Shown: positions 1 to 8,668, counted from the first letter of the stretch. The stretch: 60,351 nt of DNA from Xanthobacteraceae bacterium (GCA_029266425.1 JAQSWY010000029.1:1-60351), one strand, 5' to 3'. The notes: generated from the sequence alone by a model not told the origin. Made by a program: numbers and translations.

Positions 1-1
1 C

Positions 2-388
2 CCGACCAAGCTCATCGAGATCGTCGGCATCGGCAAGCAGTTGCTGATGACGCGCGGCGCGCTGACCACCTTCTCGATCGCCAACGACGTGGCGAAGTAC
101 TTCGCCATCATCCCGGCACTGTTCATCGCCGCGATCCCGGAGCTCGGCCTCCTCAACGTCATGGGCCTGCACTCGCCGCAGAGCGCGATCCTCTCCGCGG
201 TCATCTTCAACGCCCTGATCATCATCGCGCTGATCCCGCTCGCCTTGCGCGGCGTCGAATACAAGGCGCGCGAGGCTGGCTCGGTGCTCGCCCGCAACCT
301 GCTCATCTACGGTGTCGGCGGCATCATCCTGCCGTTCGTCGGCATCAAGCTCATCGATCTCGTCGTCGCCGCCACCGGCCTTGCGTGA
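2..388 (+). CDS. kdpB: Potassium-transporting P-type ATPase subunit B, 3' end only
   Basis: Partial gene: only the last 128 codons are in the window and the start lies upstream. KdpB is the catalytic P-type ATPase subunit of the KdpFABC high-affinity K+ pump in the inner membrane. The fragment begins at the conserved stretch just before the C-terminal membrane helices ([15 protein letters not shown], then [16 protein letters not shown]) and contains three further hydrophobic segments before the TGA at 386-388. kdpC starts 10 nt downstream, so the two are co-transcribed. The phosphorylation motif and ATP-binding domain lie outside the window and cannot be checked. Confidence 0.95.
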   Translation, partial: PTKLIEIVGIGKQLLMTRGALTTFSIANDVAKYFAIIPALFIAAIPELGLLNVMGLHSPQSAILSAVIFNALIIIALIPLALRGVEYKAREAGSVLARNLLIYGVGGIILPFVGIKLIDLVVAATGLA

Positions 389-398
389 GGAGTGGACC

Positions 399-1013
399 AT
401 GCTTGAATTTCTTCGCCCGGCGATCGGAATGATCGTGCTCTTCACGCTGATCACCGGCATCGCCTATCCGCTTGCCATGACCGAGGTGGCGGAGGCCATC
501 TTCCCGACCCAGGCGCGCGGCAGCCTCATCGAGCGCGACGGCAAGCCCGTCGGCTCGGAACTGATTGGCCAGGCCTTCACCAAGGACGAGTATTTCCGTC
601 CCCGTCCCTCGGCGGCAGGCAATGGCTACGACGCCTCGGCCTCGTCCGGCACCAATCTCGGCCCGACCAGCGCCAAGCTGGCCGACCGGTTGAAGGCGGA
701 CAGCGGGGCCATGCGCGCCAGCGGGATCTCCGACCCGCTGCCCGCCGACGCCATCACCACCTCGGGCAGCGGCCTCGATCCGCATATCTCGCCGGCCTAT
801 GCGCTGGATCAGGTGCCACGTGTCGCCAAGGCCCGCGGCGTCGACGAGACGCTTGTCCGCGATCTCGTGACGGCGCACATAGAAGAACGCCAGCTCGGTG
901 TCTTTGGTGATCCGCGCGTCAATGTGCTCGAACTCAATCTTGCGCTCGACAATGCCGTCAGGCCGGCCGGCAAGCCGCCGAATGGTGGTGCGAACAGCAC
1001 CCCGAGCTCCTGA
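399..1013 (+). CDS. kdpC: Potassium-transporting ATPase subunit C
   Basis: KdpC is the single-span subunit that assists ATP binding and assembly of the KdpFABC complex. The 204-aa product has one N-terminal transmembrane helix (about residues 7-29) followed by the family signatures [25 protein letters not shown] and [21 protein letters not shown] at 399 is chosen because AGGAG stands 7-11 nt upstream; an in-frame start at 312 would lie inside kdpB. The C-terminus carries a short Pro/Gly/Asn-rich tail. kdpD follows 39 nt downstream. Confidence 0.95.
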   Translation: MLEFLRPAIGMIVLFTLITGIAYPLAMTEVAEAIFPTQARGSLIERDGKPVGSELIGQAFTKDEYFRPRPSAAGNGYDASASSGTNLGPTSAKLADRLKADSGAMRASGISDPLPADAITTSGSGLDPHISPAYALDQVPRVAKARGVDETLVRDLVTAHIEERQLGVFGDPRVNVLELNLALDNAVRPAGKPPNGGANSTPSS

Positions 1014-1052
1014 GAACGCGCCCTCGACGCGCCGTACCAGACGGACCGCGTC

Positions 1053-3737
1053 ATGAGCGCCGACGATCAGACGCGCGCCTCCCCCGACGCCCTGCTCGCA
1101 GCGGCGGAACGGGAGGCGCGCGGCAAGCTTCGTATCTTCCTCGGCGCCGCCCCCGGCGTCGGTAAGACCTATGCGATGCTTTCCGCCGCCCGCGCCGCCA
1201 AGGCTGCCGGGCGCGACGTCGTGGTCGGCATCGTCGAGACCCATGGCCGCGCCGAGACCGAGGCGCTGGTCGAGGGCCTCGACGTCATTCCGCGCAGTCG
1301 CATCGCCTATCGCGGCCGGCTGGTGCCGGAATTCGACCTAGAGGCGGCGCTGGCCCGCCATCCCGGCCTGCTGCTGGTCGACGAATACGCCCATTCCAAC
1401 ATCGACGGCAGCCGCCATCCCAAGCGCTGGCAGGATGTTCAGGAGCTGCTCGCCGCCGGCATCGATGTCTGGACCACGCTCAATATCCAGCACGTCGAAA
1501 GCCTGAACGACGTCGTGCAGCGCATCACCGGGGTCCGGGTGCGCGAGACGGTGCCGGACACCGCGCTGCAGAAGGCCGACGAGATCATCCTGGTCGACCT
1601 GCCGTCCGACGAGCTGATCAAGCGCCTCGCCGACGGCAAGGTCTATGTCGAGGACACCGCGACGCGCGCGGTGGAGAGCTTCTTCAAGCCGAGTAATCTC
1701 ACCGCGCTGCGCGAGCTCGCCTTGCGCCGGGTGGCGGCGCGCGTCGACAGCGACCTCGTGGAGCGCATGCAGGGCTCCGCGATCCAGGGCCCGTGGGCGG
1801 CCGGCGAGCGCCTGCTGGTCTGCGTCGGCCCGGACATCGCCGCCGAGCGCGTGGTGCGCGAGGCCAAGCGCCTTGCCGATCTGCTTGATGCCGCCTGGTT
1901 CGCGGTGACCGTGGAGCGCCCCGGCCGCAGCTTCTCGCCTGCCGAACGCGGGCGGGTGGAAGCGGGCATGCGGCTCGCGTCCAGCCTCGGGGCGGAGACC
2001 CGTTCGCTGGTCGCCTCCGACATCGCCGCCGAGCTGCTGCGCTTCGCCCGCTTTGAGAACGTCACCCAGATCGTCATCGGCAAGGCCCACCGGCGCCGCT
2101 GGCGCCTGTGGCCGCGCCAGACCCTGGCCGATGCGCTGGTGAAGGAGGCGAGCGGCGTCGCTGTCCATGTCGTCACCGCTGAGGCGCCGGAGACGGCGCC
2201 GAGCCGCCTGCCGCTCTTGCCGCTGGCCGGCCCGCTGGTCGGTTATGCCGCCGCTACATTGGGGGTCGGGATCGCCACCGCGACCGGCCTCGCCTTGAGC
2301 GAGATCATCGCTCTGCCCAATGTCTCGATGCTCTATCTGCTGGCGGTGCTGGTGCCGGCGATCGTTTATGGGGTGGCGCCGGCGATCTACGCCTCGGTGC
2401 TGTCCTTCTTTGCCTATAATTTCTGCTTCATCGATCCGGTCGGCACCTTCACCATCGCGCGCCCGCATGAATTGCTGGCGCTGCTGATCTTCCTCATCGT
2501 CGCCGGGCTGATCTCGACGATCGCCGGGCGCGCCCGCGAGCAGACCCGGGCGGCGGCGCAGCGGGTGCGGGCGACGCGGCGGCTCTACGAGTTCACCCGC
2601 AAGCTCGGCGCGCTCCCCGACGGCGCCTCGGTGGCCGAGGCGGCGGCGGTCGAACTGCACGCCGCGCTCGGCAAGGCGAGCGTCATCCTCCTGGCCACTG
2701 GCGGCGACCTCGCCATTGCGGCGGCCTGGCCGCCGGAGGATCGGATCGACAACGCCTCCATGACCGCGGCGCGCTGGACCCTCGACCATGGCGAACCGGC
2801 CGGTTCCGGCACCGGCACCCTGCCGAACGCGCCCTGGTATTTCCTCCCTTTGGCCGGCGCCGCGGCGAACAGCCGGATCGGCGTCGTTGGCATCGAGCGG
2901 GCGCCGACCCAAATCCCGGACGCCGAGCGGGACACGCTGCTGGCGACGCTCGCCGAGCAGACCGCGGCGGCGCTGGTGCGCACCAATCTCTCGCTGGAGG
3001 TGACCAACGCCCGCACCGCGGCCGAGACCGAACGGGTGCGCAACATCCTGCTCGCTTCCATCAGCCATGATTTCCGCACCCCGCTCGCCTCCATCCTCGG
3101 TGCCGCCACCAGCCTGATCGACTATGGTGCCGAGATCCCCGCCGCGCAGCGCGACGATCTGCTGGTGCATGTGCGCGAGGAGGCCGAGCATCTCGACCAG
3201 ATGGTGCGCAACCTGCTCTCCATGACGCGGCTGGAGGCCGGCGCGCTCGACATGCGCAAGGACTGGATCGACGTGGTCGAGTTGATGAACCGCGCCGTGG
3301 CCGCTGCCCGCAAGCGCGGTGCGCCGCAGAAATTCGTGGTCACCGCGGCCCCGAACCTGCCCTTGATCGAGGCCGACCAGAGCCTCATTGACCAGGCGCT
3401 AGGCAATGTCGTCGGCAATGCCGTGCGCTATGCCGGCGCGGATGCCCGCATCGGCCTGTCGGCGACGGTGATCGAGGGCCAGATGGTGATTGCGGTGACC
3501 GATGACGGGCCGGGCATACCGGAGGAGACGCTGCCCCACGTCTTCGAGAAATTCGTGCGCGCCGCACGCAGCAAGACCGGCGACGGCGGCTCCGGCCTCG
3601 GCCTCGCCATCACCAAGGGCATTGTCGAGGCGCATGGCGGTACGGTATCGGCGAGGAGCCCGGCACCCGGCCAGCGGAGCGGCACCCGCGTCGCGCTGCG
3701 GCTGCCCATCGCGCCCGCGCCGGCAGGGGAGGAATAG
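1053..3737 (+). CDS. kdpD: Osmosensitive K+ channel sensor histidine kinase KdpD
   Basis: Sensor kinase (894 aa) that activates KdpE under K+ limitation or osmotic stress. Domains in order: N-terminal KdpD domain with Walker A GAAPGVGKT (31-39) and the LLLVDEYAHSN segment (about 107-116); a UspA-like domain (about 250-370); the DUF4118 membrane domain with several helices (about 390-500); a GAF-like region; HisKA with phospho-acceptor His672 in SISHDFRTPL; and a HATPase_c domain with N, G1 (DDGPGIP) and G2 (GLGLAITKGI) boxes. Length is normal for KdpD. Its TAG stop abuts the kdpE start codon, so translation is probably coupled. Confidence 0.96.
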   Translation: MSADDQTRASPDALLAAAEREARGKLRIFLGAAPGVGKTYAMLSAARAAKAAGRDVVVGIVETHGRAETEALVEGLDVIPRSRIAYRGRLVPEFDLEAALARHPGLLLVDEYAHSNIDGSRHPKRWQDVQELLAAGIDVWTTLNIQHVESLNDVVQRITGVRVRETVPDTALQKADEIILVDLPSDELIKRLADGKVYVEDTATRAVESFFKPSNLTALRELALRRVAARVDSDLVERMQGSAIQGPWAAGERLLVCVGPDIAAERVVREAKRLADLLDAAWFAVTVERPGRSFSPAERGRVEAGMRLASSLGAETRSLVASDIAAELLRFARFENVTQIVIGKAHRRRWRLWPRQTLADALVKEASGVAVHVVTAEAPETAPSRLPLLPLAGPLVGYAAATLGVGIATATGLALSEIIALPNVSMLYLLAVLVPAIVYGVAPAIYASVLSFFAYNFCFIDPVGTFTIARPHELLALLIFLIVAGLISTIAGRAREQTRAAAQRVRATRRLYEFTRKLGALPDGASVAEAAAVELHAALGKASVILLATGGDLAIAAAWPPEDRIDNASMTAARWTLDHGEPAGSGTGTLPNAPWYFLPLAGAAANSRIGVVGIERAPTQIPDAERDTLLATLAEQTAAALVRTNLSLEVTNARTAAETERVRNILLASISHDFRTPLASILGAATSLIDYGAEIPAAQRDDLLVHVREEAEHLDQMVRNLLSMTRLEAGALDMRKDWIDVVELMNRAVAAARKRGAPQKFVVTAAPNLPLIEADQSLIDQALGNVVGNAVRYAGADARIGLSATVIEGQMVIAVTDDGPGIPEETLPHVFEKFVRAARSKTGDGGSGLGLAITKGIVEAHGGTVSARSPAPGQRSGTRVALRLPIAPAPAGEE

Positions 3738-4424
3738 GTGACGCATCCGGTCCGCGTCCTCGTCGTCGATGACGAGCCCGCCATCCACCGCTTCATGGGG
3801 CCGGCGCTCGCGGCCAACGGCTATGAAGGGCTGCGTGCCGAGACCGGCGGCGAGGCTTTGGCGCTGGTGGTCAATCGCCGCCCCGACATCGTCGTGCTCG
3901 ATCTCGGCCTGCCGGACATGGACGGCACGGAAGTGCTCCGGCGCCTGCGCGAATGGTCGGACGTGCCGGTGGTGGTCTTGTCCGCCCGCGACCGCGAGGC
4001 CGAGAAGATCGAGGCGCTCGATCTCGGTGCCGACGATTTCGTCAACAAGCCGTTCGGCATCGGCGAATTGATGGCGCGGCTGCGGGCCGCGCTGCGCCAC
4101 CGCATGCAGGAGAAGGGCGAGACCCCGGTGCTGCGCATCGGCGATGTCGAGATCGACATCCCCCGCCACCGGGTCACCCGCGGCGGCGAGGAGATCAAGC
4201 TGACGCCGAAGGAGTTCGACCTCATCGCCTTCCTCGCCCGCCATGCCGGCAAGGTGGTCACCCACCGCCAGATCCTGAAGGAGGTGTGGGGACCGGCGCA
4301 CGAGCACGACACGCAGTATCTGCGCGTCTATGTCGGCCAGCTCCGCGCCAAGCTCGAGCTCGACCCGGCCAACCCGGCCCTCGTCATCACCGAGCCGGGC
4401 GTCGGCTACCGCACGGGTGAATGA
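3738..4424 (+). CDS. kdpE: KDP operon response regulator KdpE
   Basis: OmpR/PhoB-class response regulator (228 aa) that drives kdp transcription when phosphorylated by KdpD. The receiver domain has the acidic pocket VVDDEP, phospho-acceptor Asp55 (VVLDLGLPDMDG) and the conserved Lys in NKPFG. The C-terminal winged helix ends with the family signature EPGVGYRTGE. The start is GTG at 3738, directly after the kdpD stop, with the Shine-Dalgarno sequence AGGGGAGGA inside the kdpD 3' end. A near-copy of the final codons is found again at 4543-4570, beyond a palindromic repeat. Confidence 0.95.
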   Translation: MTHPVRVLVVDDEPAIHRFMGPALAANGYEGLRAETGGEALALVVNRRPDIVVLDLGLPDMDGTEVLRRLREWSDVPVVVLSARDREAEKIEALDLGADDFVNKPFGIGELMARLRAALRHRMQEKGETPVLRIGDVEIDIPRHRVTRGGEEIKLTPKEFDLIAFLARHAGKVVTHRQILKEVWGPAHEHDTQYLRVYVGQLRAKLELDPANPALVITEPGVGYRTGE

Positions 4425-4450
4425 GCCTGGGGGCCTCCCAATAGGCCCTT

Positions 4451-4529
4451 GCCGTCGTGGCCGGGCTTCCCGGCCATCTCGGCGCAGGTGTGGATCCCCG
4501 GACAAGCCCGGGGTGAGGGCGCATAAGGG
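4451..4529. repeat. REP-like palindromic repeat, family C (copy 1)
   Basis: Two short hairpins in tandem: TGGCCGGGCTTCCCGGCCA near 4457-4475 and TCCCCGGACAAGCCCGGGG near 4494-4513. The same two motif types recur near 8669, 12109, 21474, 43712 and 45375. It lies just downstream of kdpE and separates it from a partial copy of the kdpE 3' end. Confidence 0.75.
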
Positions 4530-4542
4530 ATAGGGCGCGGTG

Positions 4543-4570
4543 TCCGGCGTCGGCTATCAAACGGGCGAAT
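4543..4570 (+). pseudogene. Partial duplicate of the kdpE 3' end
   Basis: In one frame this stretch reads SGVGYQTGE, against PGVGYRTGE at the true kdpE end (4398-4424). Over the aligned ~26 bases there are about four differences, two of them silent. The TGA stop is replaced by TGC. No other kdpE sequence is present. It could be a relic of the ancestral 3' end pushed away by insertion of the family C repeat, or a chance/gene-conversion copy. Confidence 0.4.
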
Positions 4571-4590
4571 GCGCCGCACCCCGACGTAGT

Positions 4591-4618
4591 TTGAACAGCG
4601 CGCTGCTTTTTCTATAGA
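4591..4618 (+). promoter_or_regulatory. Putative sigma-70 promoter of the SorC-type regulator
   Basis: TTGAAC at 4591-4596 and TATAGA at 4613-4618 with a 16-nt spacer, 28 nt upstream of the ATG at 4646. It is close to the housekeeping consensus in an AT-richer patch (TTTTTCTATAGAATT) of otherwise GC-rich DNA. Confidence 0.5.
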
Positions 4619-4645
4619 ATTGCCGGCTAGCGGGCGGGAAGGATC

Positions 4646-5644
4646 ATGTCGGAGCGCGCCATCAAGACGGCCGAAATCATTGACGACGTCTCGGCGGGAC
4701 GCCGTTCGGCGCGGCTGCGGCTGCGCGCGGCCTGGATGTACTATGTCGAGGGCATGACGCAGAGCGCCATCGCCGAGGCGCTCGACATCGGCCGCGTCAC
4801 CGTGGTGCGCCTGCTCGCCGATGCCCGCGCCTTGAACGAGGTGAAGATCACCCTCAGCCGCGAGATCGCCGAGCTGCCGCGCCTCGAAATGGCATTGCAG
4901 AAGACCTTCGGCATGCGCGAGGCCGTGGTGGCGCCGTTTTCCGGCGTAGGCGGCGATCCGACTGCGGCGATCGGGGCGGCCACCGGGCAGTTCATCTCGC
5001 AGCTTATCGTCTCCGACATGAAGATCGGCTTCGGCTGGGGCCGCACCCTGATGCGCGCGCTCGGCTTCATCGACGAGAAGGCGGTGACCAATCTCTCGGT
5101 GATCTCGCTGCTCGGCGGCATCACCAAGGCCAAGCAGTACAACCCGTCGGAATTCGCCTGGCAGCTTGCCCGCATGTTCCAGGCCGACTGCCATCTCATC
5201 GCCGCCCCGGCGCTGGTCGACAGCGTCGAAACCAGGCAGGCGCTGATCGAGCGCTGCGGGCTCGGCACGGTCTATGCGCTGGCGCAGCAGATGGACGCCG
5301 TGGTGATGACGGTCGGCGAGATGGCGCCCTCCAGCACCGCGTGGCGCTTCGGCTTCTTCACCGAGGCCGACTGGTCCTCGCTGATCGCGGCGGGCGCCGT
5401 CGGCGACGTGCTCTATAATTTCCACGACATTGAGGGCCGCCTCGTCGACCATCCGATCAACAGCCGGGTCATGTCGATCCCGATGGAGACGATGCAGGCG
5501 ACACCGGAGCGCATCCTCACCTCCGGTGGCCCGGAAAAGACGCATGCCGTGATCGGCGCGCTGCGCCTCCTGAAGCCCACCGTCTTCATCACCGACGAGA
5601 TTACCGCTGCCAGCGTGCTGGAGGCGGTCGGCGCCGAATTCTGA
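4646..5644 (+). CDS. SorC-family sugar-responsive transcriptional regulator
   Basis: A 332-aa SorC/DeoR-type regulator. The N-terminal helix-turn-helix (about residues 30-62) contains YVEGMTQSAIAEALDIGRVTVVRLL, the usual SorC pattern. The rest (about 85-330) is the sugar-phosphate-isomerase-like effector domain, with the family pattern GFGWGRTL near residue 128 and SVISLLGG near 152. The start is supported by GGAAGG upstream. It lies 104 nt upstream of a predicted oxidoreductase on the same strand, so the two may form a unit in which the regulator senses a phosphorylated sugar or sugar acid. The ligand cannot be told from sequence. Confidence 0.9.
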   Translation: MSERAIKTAEIIDDVSAGRRSARLRLRAAWMYYVEGMTQSAIAEALDIGRVTVVRLLADARALNEVKITLSREIAELPRLEMALQKTFGMREAVVAPFSGVGGDPTAAIGAATGQFISQLIVSDMKIGFGWGRTLMRALGFIDEKAVTNLSVISLLGGITKAKQYNPSEFAWQLARMFQADCHLIAAPALVDSVETRQALIERCGLGTVYALAQQMDAVVMTVGEMAPSSTAWRFGFFTEADWSSLIAAGAVGDVLYNFHDIEGRLVDHPINSRVMSIPMETMQATPERILTSGGPEKTHAVIGALRLLKPTVFITDEITAASVLEAVGAEF

Positions 5645-5748
5645 TCGCTTCTCCACGCCCACGCTTTGACGTAAGCGCAATGTCGGCTACCCAAGAGGTG
5701 CCGACAGGCGCCGCGTCCGACGGAGGACGCGGCAAGGGGAGAGTGCAC

Positions 5749-7083
5749 ATGTTCGTCCAGCCCGGGATCGTCCGCACCGGCATCGCCGCCGAACTGGCTG
5801 AGCGCGCCGCGACAAAGGGGCCGATCACCCTCGGCCTGGTCGGCGCCGGCCAGATGGGCACCGATCTCGTGGTCCAGGCGGCGCTGATGCCGGGCGTGCG
5901 CATCGGCGCGGTATGCGAGCGCACCCCGCAGAATGTCAGCGATGCCGCCTTGATGGCCGGTCACGAACGCAGCCATGTCGTCTCCGCCTCCTCGGCGAAT
6001 GAGATCGACCGGGCCATCGAGGTCGGCAGGATCGCGGTGACCGAAGATTACAAGGCGATGTGCGCGGCCGGGCGCATCGACGTGGTGATCGACGCCACCG
6101 GCAGCCCGAACATAGGCACCATCGTCTCGCTGGAGGCGATCCATAACGGCAAGCATGTGGTGCTGCTCAGCGTCGAGGCGGACATCACCATCGGCCGCTA
6201 TTTGAAGCAGGAGGCGAAGAAGGCCGGCGTGGTCCTGACAGGGGCGGCGGGCGACGAGCCGGCGGCCACCGTCGAGCTGATCGGCTTTGCGCAGGCGCTC
6301 GGCCTCGAGATCGTCGCCGCCGGCAAGGCCAAGAACAACACCTTCAAGATCGACGCCACGCCGGACGAGTTCGCCGACGAGGCCCGGGCGCGGAACATGA
6401 ACCCGCGCGTGCTGGTCGAGTTCGTCGACGGCTCCAAGACCATGGTGGAGATGACCGCGCTCGCCAACGCCACCGGTCTTGTTCCGGACGTCGCCGGCAT
6501 GCATGGCCCTGCGGCGGATCGGGACGTCCTGGCGCAGGTGCTGTGCACCAGGGAAGACGGCGGCATACTCAGCCGTTCGGGTGTGGTTGATTTCACCCTC
6601 GGCAAGGGCGTGGCGCCTGGCGTGTTCTGCATCGTCAAGCCGCGTCATCCCAGGGTGCTGGAGCGCATCGCCGATTTGAAGGTCGGCCCGGGCCCGTGCT
6701 TCGCGCTGATCCGCCCCTTCCATCTCACCAGCCTCGAAGTGCCGCTCTCCGCCGCCCGCGCCGTTCTGCACGGCCGTCCGGACCTGGAGGTGCTGGATCA
6801 TCCGGTGGCGGAATGCGCGGCGGTGGCCAAGCGCGACCTCACGCCGGGCCAGAAGCTCGGCAAGATCGGCGAGTACGATTATCGCGGCTTCACCATGGCA
6901 TGGCGCGATGCCCGCGATGGTTTCGCGCTGCCGCTCGGCCTCGCCGAGCGCGCCACCGTGCTGAAGCCGGTCCGGAAGGGCGAGCGCCTGACCTATGACA
7001 ATTGCGCCCCCGACGAGGAACTCGTGGTGACCCAGATCCGCCGCCGCATGGACCAGGCCGACGCGGTGTATCTGGCGGCCTGA
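5749..7083 (+). CDS. NAD(P)-dependent homoserine-dehydrogenase-like oxidoreductase with C-terminal SAF domain
   Basis: A 444-aa protein. Residues about 25-150 form a Rossmann fold (LGLVGAGQMGTDL, VVIDATGSPNIG), the middle resembles the homoserine dehydrogenase catalytic fold, and residues about 365-440 form a SAF domain (AVAKRDLTPGQKLG, LKPVRKGERLTYDN). ATG at 5749 is chosen because AAGGGGAGAG stands about 7 nt upstream; an in-frame start at 5680 lacks this. Proteins of this layout are often annotated only as oxidoreductases or, because of the SAF domain, as FlgA-like. The upstream SorC-type regulator suggests catabolism of a carbohydrate or sugar acid. Substrate and reaction are unknown. Confidence 0.8.
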   Translation: MFVQPGIVRTGIAAELAERAATKGPITLGLVGAGQMGTDLVVQAALMPGVRIGAVCERTPQNVSDAALMAGHERSHVVSASSANEIDRAIEVGRIAVTEDYKAMCAAGRIDVVIDATGSPNIGTIVSLEAIHNGKHVVLLSVEADITIGRYLKQEAKKAGVVLTGAAGDEPAATVELIGFAQALGLEIVAAGKAKNNTFKIDATPDEFADEARARNMNPRVLVEFVDGSKTMVEMTALANATGLVPDVAGMHGPAADRDVLAQVLCTREDGGILSRSGVVDFTLGKGVAPGVFCIVKPRHPRVLERIADLKVGPGPCFALIRPFHLTSLEVPLSAARAVLHGRPDLEVLDHPVAECAAVAKRDLTPGQKLGKIGEYDYRGFTMAWRDARDGFALPLGLAERATVLKPVRKGERLTYDNCAPDEELVVTQIRRRMDQADAVYLAA

Positions 7084-7153
7084 GTTTCTCTATCCCACAC
7101 AGGGTCATCCCGAATCGGTCTTTGGCCGCCGGGGGTAACGACTGCGGCACGAA

Positions 7154-7417
7154 TCACACCTGTCGGTCGAGCCGCCCCAGTGTCCCGAGCCGCTCGCGCG
7201 CTTCTTCCAGCGCCTCGGCAAGCTGCTGGACCTGTTCCGGCCGCAGCACCAGCTGGAGCGCCGGCACCTGCTCTCCGGCCTTGGGTGCAGTGGTGCCGAT
7301 CTCGAGCCTGAGGCCCACCGCCTCCTCGCCGAACAGGGCGGTGGTGAAGGCGAGCAGCGGCCACACCTTCAGATGGCCCGTGCCGTCCTTCTCCCACGTG
7401 TCGAACTCGCCGGTCAT
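7154..7417 (-). CDS. Small hypothetical protein (87 aa)
   Basis: No family recognised. The product begins MTGEFDTWEKDGTGHLK and ends in a charged, probably helical stretch (RPEQVQQLAEALEEARERLG). There is no signal peptide or membrane segment. ATG at 7417 has GGAGAG five bases upstream; a GTG at 7429 would give four extra residues but would overlap that ribosome site. It is isolated and convergent with the oxidoreductase gene. Composition and codon pattern look like real coding sequence. Confidence 0.6.
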   Translation of the reverse strand: MTGEFDTWEKDGTGHLKVWPLLAFTTALFGEEAVGLRLEIGTTAPKAGEQVPALQLVLRPEQVQQLAEALEEARERLGTLGRLDRQV

Positions 7418-7603
7418 TGGACTCTCCACATATAAATCCCGCCGTCCTGACGTTTAGGAATCGGCAATCGTCGCTATCATCAGTATCATCCAGTTCGGCC
7501 CATGTGGCGGCCCTATGGGGCTGCGGCCTTCCGGTGAGGCGGGACCTCGCCCAATCGAACCATGCCGCGAAACGCGCGTTCCACATCAATGACGCTGGAG
7601 CGA

Positions 7604-7674
7604 TGCTCCAGCCTGTTGAATCCAGAGCGCTTTCTCATCGTCCGGTGATTTCCGGCACGAGCGGAAAGGGCTCC
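7604..7674. repeat. Dispersed repeat, family B (copy 1)
   Basis: Contains GCTCCAGCCTGTTGAATC, AGAGCGCTTTCT and GAGCGGAAAGGGCTC. The same ordered motifs occur at 25954-26070 and, truncated, at 51125-51172. It ends just upstream of the ribosome site of the 54-aa gene at 7692. Confidence 0.65.
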
Positions 7675-7691
7675 AGCAAGGGGGAGACGCC

Positions 7692-7856
7692 ATGGACACG
7701 CCGACCCGTAGGGCTCTGGAACTGCTGCTCGAGATCGCTGAAGAGCGCCGCATCCACGAAGTCGAGGACGAGGAGGTCGAGTTCGCCAATCGCATCGCCG
7801 ATGCCATCACCCAGGTGCGTGGGCTTCTGGCAGTGATGGGCGATGCGGCGAGCTGA
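7692..7856 (+). CDS. Small hypothetical acidic protein (54 aa)
   Basis: Short reading frame MDTPTRRALELLLEIAEER... ending ...LLAVMGDAAS, preceded by a strong Shine-Dalgarno sequence (AAGGGGGAGA, 5 nt spacing). The protein is highly charged and probably all-helical, with many Glu/Asp residues and no membrane segment. It is isolated, immediately downstream of a family B repeat. No family recognised. The ribosome site and biased amino-acid composition support a real gene, but conservation is untested. Confidence 0.5.
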   Translation: MDTPTRRALELLLEIAEERRIHEVEDEEVEFANRIADAITQVRGLLAVMGDAAS

Positions 7857-7937
7857 GGCTCGGCGCTCGACTTGAACATCCATTCGAGGTTCGGGTTTTG
7901 CCCGAGCATCACAGGACGAGGTCATCCTTGAGATGAA

Positions 7938-7980
7938 CCTCATCCCGAGGTGCGAGCCTAGCTCGCCTTGAAGGATGCTC
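7938..7980. repeat. Dispersed palindromic repeat, family A (copy 1)
   Basis: Single half-element: CCTCATCCCGAGGTGCGAGC followed by GCCTTGAAGGATGC. It matches the left halves of the larger family A elements near 16389, 18231, 25706 and 29764. It truncates the decayed coding sequence at 8011-8300. Confidence 0.6.
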
Positions 7981-8010
7981 AAGCAAAGCCACAGCGCAGC
8001 TCGAGCAATG

Positions 8011-8300
8011 CTGTCGCTTTGCCAGTCTAAATCCGGAGGCGGCCTCGCCGTCTGCCTATCTTCATCGAGTGCGAGCCCCCCGCGGCGGTCCGACTGCGGC
8101 GGGAAATCGATGCCCTGCGCGGGGTGGATGTAAAGTTCGGCCAGCGGTTTGCCGGAACTCGTGAGATCGCGTGTGGCTTCGACCTCCACCGGACCCGTGT
8201 CGAGTGTGCCCGAATAGGTCTAGGCGTCCACATGCGCCGTCCCGGTGGCAAGCAGTGGCAGGCTCGACACGCAGAGGCGGGCAGGACGGGATGCGATCAT
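8011..8300 (-). pseudogene. Decayed secreted-protein gene with an in-frame TAG
   Basis: Reading leftward from ATG at 8300, the frame gives a signal-peptide-like start (MIASRPARLCVSSLPLLA, TGTAHVDA), then a TAG, then continues open with protein-like sequence (TYSGTLDTGPVEVEATRDL, GKPLAELYIHPAQGIDFPPQ) until it enters a family A repeat near 8000. The TAG sits where signal peptidase cleavage would be expected and could come from CAG by one change. No strong ribosome site is visible. The family is not recognised. Confidence 0.4.
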
Positions 8301-8520
8301 GGCTGGTCCGGCTGGCGGCGCAGGAGATCCCCAGTTGATGGCGTCCAGTGGCCGTTTGGCAAATACAGCGATCCGCGGACTTTCCCGGTTGCTGCTCCGC
8401 GGTGGCGACGGCGGCCTGGTCGCTACTCCTCATCATCGATCGCACCCCCCCTGCATGAGGCGAGGAACTCAGGGCATACGCAAGCACTGCCACGCTCGAC
8501 CAGACGGAGAGGGTACCCAT
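8062..8520 (-). CDS. Hypothetical ORF with secretion-like N-terminus, possibly degraded
   Basis: The start is well supported: ACGGAGG lies 5 nt before the ATG. The N-terminus (MGTLSVWSSVAVLAYALSSS) looks like a signal peptide or membrane segment and resembles that of the small protein at 8781-8981 (both have xxxSVWS, with TCCGTCTGGTC conserved in the DNA). Beyond about residue 60 the sequence becomes Cys/Ser/Arg/His-rich and overlaps, out of frame, the decayed gene at 8011-8300. It is probably a short gene that has lost its proper end by frameshift. Only the first ~60 residues look like protein. Confidence 0.3.
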   Translation of the reverse strand: MGTLSVWSSVAVLAYALSSSPHAGGVRSMMRSSDQAAVATAEQQPGKSADRCICQTATGRHQLGISCAASRTSHDRIPSCPPLRVEPATACHRDGACGRLDLFGHTRHGSGGGRSHTRSHEFRQTAGRTLHPPRAGHRFPAAVGPPRGARTR

Positions 8521-8668
8521 CGGCGCCTCCGTGACGCCACTCCCTCTCCATCAAGTCGCCCGTTCGAATATTGAAATAGGGTGCGACCGCTTTGCAACGA
8601 GATTGCGCGAGATCACAGATGAGTGGCGAGCGGCGGCGCCCCAAAGCCCGACCGAAAACTCCAAATCG

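Noticed and set aside
1338..3191. 617-codon minus-strand ORF opposite kdpD
   Set aside because: Antisense shadow in GC-rich DNA; Arg/Gly/Asp-rich with no motif, while kdpD has all its expected domains.
4451..4529. Rho-independent terminator after kdpE
   Set aside because: The hairpins belong to a dispersed repeat family and lack a U-run.
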